Of a DNA stretch of 64,000 bases, positions 61,267 through 64,000 are shown one piece after another. Below the pieces are notes generated by a model. That model was not told the origin of the DNA. It made no database searches and worked only from the letters and a program-made list of their open reading frames with translations. Numbering within the stretch: the stretch's first letter is position 1; each line of letters opens with the position of its first letter. A program made the translations under genes and the position numbers. The stretch comes from CAYQCH01 sp964415935 (GTDB lineage: Bacteria > Patescibacteriota > Patescibacteriia > VMEV01 > CAYQCH01), in NCBI GenBank assembly GCA_964415935.1, contig CAYQCH010000001.1, forward strand, positions 50,309-114,308, read 5' to 3'.

Positions 61267-61821
61267 ATGAAACCAACGGCAATTCAATACGCAGATGATG
61301 ACATTACCCCGCTGAAACGCTTGGCGCAGATGCGCGCGCCATCCCTATCCGTCGGGCTTGTCATGGGCATCGCGCTTTCCTTTGTCGTCTCGCGATTTGA
61401 GCAGGTATTAAACGCCAACATCCGCGTTGCGTTTTTCCTGCCGTTCATCGTGTATATCGCCGCGGCCGTGGGCGCCCAGACGCAAACCATTTACGCGCGA
61501 GCGTTACGCGACGGCAAGGCCAGCTTCAAGCTGTATTTTATAAAGGAAAGTCTGCTGGGCGTAATTTTGGGTGCCTTTACCGCCGTATTAACGGCAGTCA
61601 TTACCTATGTATGGCTGGGGTCCACGCCGCTTACACTGGCAGTCTCATTGGGAACGTTTGGCGCCATAGCTCCCGCTCCGCTCATCGCCCTGCTGGCTGT
61701 CGAGATGTTTGAACTTGAACACTCTGATCCCGCCGTGGGCGCCGGCCCCATTGCCACCGTTGTTCAAGACATGTTAAGCATCGTCATTTACGGCCTTATT
61801 GCCAGCGCTATAATCCTTTAA
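61267..61821 (+). CDS. MgtE-like membrane domain protein (minimal)
   Basis: 184 residues with about five transmembrane helices that match the MgtE/SLC41 membrane domain: RAPSLSVGLVMGIALSFVVSRFEQVL, FFLPFIVYIAAAVGAQTQTI, FIKESLLGVILGAFTAVL and the C-terminal DPAVGAGPIATVVQDMLSIVIYG. The cytoplasmic N and CBS domains that gate Mg2+ in full MgtE are missing. Dimerisation would be needed for a pore. The substrate, probably a divalent cation, is inferred. A TATACT (61243-61248) may be its -10. In-frame codons upstream lie in the tRNA and are rejected. Confidence 0.88.
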   Translation: MKPTAIQYADDDITPLKRLAQMRAPSLSVGLVMGIALSFVVSRFEQVLNANIRVAFFLPFIVYIAAAVGAQTQTIYARALRDGKASFKLYFIKESLLGVILGAFTAVLTAVITYVWLGSTPLTLAVSLGTFGAIAPAPLIALLAVEMFELEHSDPAVGAGPIATVVQDMLSIVIYGLIASAIIL

Positions 61822-61854
61822 TTGCCACGGTAGCCGGCTTTTCTCGTCAGCATC

Positions 61855-62520
61855 TCATTTCTGTACAGCTGGGTTCGCTCGCTGATCCCCTGACCCGCCA
61901 CGGGCCAGGCACCAGGCTTCCACGCTGGCAGCACCTGCCTCTTTCAGCGCTTTGGCGCAGGCCAGCACCGTGGATCCTGTCGTTACCACATCATCAATAA
62001 GCAGTACACGCTTGCCGCGAATACGATCCACCAGCGCACGATCGGCCTCGAACACATCCCGGACATTGATACGGCGCTCTTCCCCGCTGCACTGTGCCTG
62101 CGGCTTAGTGTAGCGGCGGCGGCGCAGGGCCAAAACCATTGGCAAACCGATGCGCTCGGCAAGGCAAGACGCCATCTGTTCAGCCTGGTTAAACCCGCGC
62201 TCCAGAAAACGGCGCTTATGCAGCGGCACCGGAACAATAACGTCGTATTCAGCTTCGGGGAACGGAACAAATAACAACCAGGCCTCCACAAAATGCCTGG
62301 AGCCGTGGTACTTCCAGGCCTGGATATACCGCTCCAAATTCTTGGTATGGTATTCATAGGCCGACCAGATCGGCAGACCTTCAACATCCTGCCACAGCGG
62401 CGAAAGCGGCAGCTTGGCCAGGCAGGCGGCGCAGACATCAACACCTTCCTTGCCGCAGCCTAAGCAGGCACGCGGGAACAATTGATCTAAAACGAAACGA
62501 AAAAACCTCTGCCAATACAT
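61855..62520 (-). CDS. comF: ComF family phosphoribosyltransferase-like protein
   Basis: 221 residues. N-terminal Cys4 zinc finger (C19-LG-C22, C30-AA-C33), central IVPVPLHKRRFLERGFNQAE and the PRPP-loop VLLIDDVVTTGSTV. ComF is needed for DNA uptake in naturally competent bacteria, though its chemistry is unclear. Together with the type IV pilus operon it supports a capacity for DNA uptake. Confidence 0.95.
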   Translation of the reverse strand: MYWQRFFRFVLDQLFPRACLGCGKEGVDVCAACLAKLPLSPLWQDVEGLPIWSAYEYHTKNLERYIQAWKYHGSRHFVEAWLLFVPFPEAEYDVIVPVPLHKRRFLERGFNQAEQMASCLAERIGLPMVLALRRRRYTKPQAQCSGEERRINVRDVFEADRALVDRIRGKRVLLIDDVVTTGSTVLACAKALKEAGAASVEAWCLARGGSGDQRANPAVQK

Positions 62521-62561
62521 AACATTCTTGGGCAGAGGGTTAAAGATTATTTTGGGGCTTT

Positions 62562-63176
62562 TTAGTTGTAAAACAGGCCGTTTACCAGCCAGGCACCGTC
62601 CCGATACACCAGCTCCAGTCGCCCATCGCGATATGCCGTCTGGATCTCCCCTGTCAGGCCAGCCTGTGTTTCCTGCAAGGCGACAAAAGAAATGCTGGCA
62701 CTTTGCCGGGCGGAAAACCGCGTGGTGTTGAGGCTGATGATAGTGGACGTGACGCCGTAGTAATCATTGACGCTTTGCCCGTTTTGCGGCTCTTTCTTCA
62801 GGGCGTTGGCATACTCCTTCATGGTATCCGTCATGAACGGCTCCATGCTGGTAATATTCTCGAAATTGCTGAAATTGGAGTAGCTGCCAAACCGCTCCAC
62901 AAACAAACGCGCCAGTCGTTCCGCCTCCGCGCGCTGGACAGCTTCATTTGTCTCTACCGGCATTTCGACCGGCACTGAGTCGGCGGGTTGCTGGTTATTG
63001 GTAGCGGCGGGCAATGGCGTAAGCGTGCTGACATCCGTAATTTGCTGGGTCGGCGCGGCCACGGGCAGCGTGGTTTCATCTGCGGGCCGGAACACCGGAT
63101 ACAGAATAAACACGCCCAATACCAGCAAAATGAGGCAACCGCCGATGACAAGAAGTAAACGTTGGGCCGGAGTCAT
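62562..63176 (-). CDS. Membrane-anchored protein next to virB4, possibly VirB8-like
   Basis: 204 residues: an N-terminal helix (LLLVIGGCLILLVLGVFILYPVF), a Pro/Thr/Gln linker and an NTF2-like ectodomain (EAERLARLFVERFGSYSNFS, ASISFVALQETQAG, RLELVYRDGAWLVNGLFYN). The single anchor plus alpha/beta domain and its place directly behind the VirB4 gene suggest a VirB8-type scaffold, but sequence motifs are too weak to be sure. Confidence 0.65.
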   Translation of the reverse strand: MTPAQRLLLVIGGCLILLVLGVFILYPVFRPADETTLPVAAPTQQITDVSTLTPLPAATNNQQPADSVPVEMPVETNEAVQRAEAERLARLFVERFGSYSNFSNFENITSMEPFMTDTMKEYANALKKEPQNGQSVNDYYGVTSTIISLNTTRFSARQSASISFVALQETQAGLTGEIQTAYRDGRLELVYRDGAWLVNGLFYN

Positions 63177-63197
63177 AGATATTCAGTGTATCATGCG

Positions 63198-64000
63198 TTA
63201 TATGGCAATGTCAGGCACGCCATCATCTGCCGCGCCTTCGCCCTGGAGCTGCTTTGTTTGAAATTCGCGCTTGGCATCTTCAATTTCCAGCAACTGGCGG
63301 GGGTCCGACGTAATGAGCTGGTCTTCCGTATACGACGCAACTACTTTGATGGCAGCATGCTTGGTACCGGCAAAGAAAATGCCTTCACCGACGGCAGCCT
63401 CCAGCAACAAGTATTTCTCTCCTTCTGTCAGCAGGAAAATGTCGGCCACCAGATCGATGGCGGAACTGCTTTGTTTAAGCAGTAAACGCAAGGCTGAGTT
63501 GTTGAGAATAGCCTTGCCATATTGCGAACCAAGGAAGTCATTGACATCCTGCGTGATGGTGGTCACGCCGAGATAGTATTTACGCGCGCGCTTGACCAGG
63601 GCAAAAATAAATTTAGCGGAGTCTTCATGCTGCATCAGCCACCAGGCTTCATCAATGACCAGAATGCGCTTTTTCAGGCTGGAACGGACTACATTCCAGA
63701 TATAGTTGACGATCATGTAAATGGTCATGGGACGCAGTTCGTCTTCCAGGTCGCGCACGCTAAATACGACCAGCTGGTTGCGCATGTCCACATTAGTCGG
63801 GTTGTTGAACAATCCGGAGAACGTGCCGCGCGTGTATTTCTCCAACCGCGCCGCCAGCTTCTCGCCCCCTTCCAAACCGTTGAGCACTTCCTGAAAGTCT
63901 TCCATTAACGGCGCTTCCACCTTTGTTAAATCGCTGTCCGCCGTGATGTCTTTTTTGGCATACGCTTCCAGCAAGGCGCGGTCGATAAGCGAATCGTCGC
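63198..64000 (-). CDS. VirB4/TraC-type conjugation ATPase, C-terminal part (partial)
   Basis: About 267 residues are visible and the frame stays open to the window edge, so the start and Walker A are outside. Walker B is RILVIDEAWWLMQHEDSA, followed by VKRARKYYLGVTTITQDVNDF with the arginine and Gln sensor residues, and LRLLLKQSSSAIDLVADIFLLT, all typical of VirB4 C-terminal domains. VirB4 powers type IV secretion. In CPR genomes such genes occur without obvious conjugative plasmids. Confidence 0.92.
   Translation of the reverse strand, partial: DDSLIDRALLEAYAKKDITADSDLTKVEAPLMEDFQEVLNGLEGGEKLAARLEKYTRGTFSGLFNNPTNVDMRNQLVVFSVRDLEDELRPMTIYMIVNYIWNVVRSSLKKRILVIDEAWWLMQHEDSAKFIFALVKRARKYYLGVTTITQDVNDFLGSQYGKAILNNSALRLLLKQSSSAIDLVADIFLLTEGEKYLLLEAAVGEGIFFAGTKHAAIKVVASYTEDQLITSDPRQLLEIEDAKREFQTKQLQGEGAADDGVPDIAI

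Overview
The window looks like a chromosome segment of an ultra-small-type bacterium of the Candidate Phyla Radiation (Patescibacteria). The supporting signs are a monoderm-style type IV pilus operon without a secretin, several membrane-anchored DsbA-like oxidoreductases, VirB4/VirB2-like secretion parts, a PKD-domain surface protein, a VanW protein and many membrane-anchored proteins of unknown function. An Uhrbacteria/Magasanikbacteria-like member is my guess only. It is a metagenome-type scaffold: two runs of exactly 100 N are each flanked by an identical 55-base duplication, so both gaps are almost certainly false.

Layout. 1-8050: end of an unknown gene, rpoD and dnaG, then a GldA/GldFG/DUF4340-type ABC transporter operon. 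8100-12860: ECF sigma/anti-sigma pair, then msrA, a methyltransferase, a PAS protein and a nitroreductase. 12940-17440: half-size MFS protein, PadR regulator coupled to a PspC-toastrack protein, and two stand-alone orphan genes. 17720-22870: rarA, DUF1801 protein, dienelactone hydrolase, a secreted repeat protein, and an AT-rich P-loop NTPase abutting a tRNA-Ser. 22880-29910: two tRNA-Ser genes, multicopper oxidase, SIMPL protein, DsbA and tandem-thioredoxin proteins, lgt, C39-like peptidase. 29970-38160: VanW, DsbA, PKD protein, gatCA, ligA. 38170-48063: type IV pilus operon in transcription order pilM-N-O-small protein-B-C-A-D and four minor pilins. 48240-56240: lemA, htpX, clpC-like, propeller protein, DsbA, Cys-rich VirB2-like protein, radA. 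56241-64000: recG, mazG, Fe/Mn-SOD, a two-gene orphan cassette, tRNA-Arg, two tRNA-Ser genes enclosing a PD-(D/E)XK-like ORF, MgtE-like protein, comF, and the start of a VirB4/VirB8-like locus.

How it fits together. The pilus operon supplies assembly, major pilin and processing. DsbA-like proteins and the tandem thioredoxin protein probably oxidise exported Cys proteins. SOD, MsrA and the copper oxidase point to exposure to oxygen or metals. No stretch longer than about 300 bases lacks a gene.

The strongest cross-cutting observation is start-site grammar. By my reading about 54 of 60 ordinary genes have T immediately before the ATG, usually without an obvious Shine-Dalgarno. Five genes in four self-contained orphan cassettes lack that T; three of them have near-perfect Shine-Dalgarno sequences, and each cassette ends in a hairpin. 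A second pattern is a stem-loop with a U-rich tract between promoter and tRNA at four of five tRNA genes.
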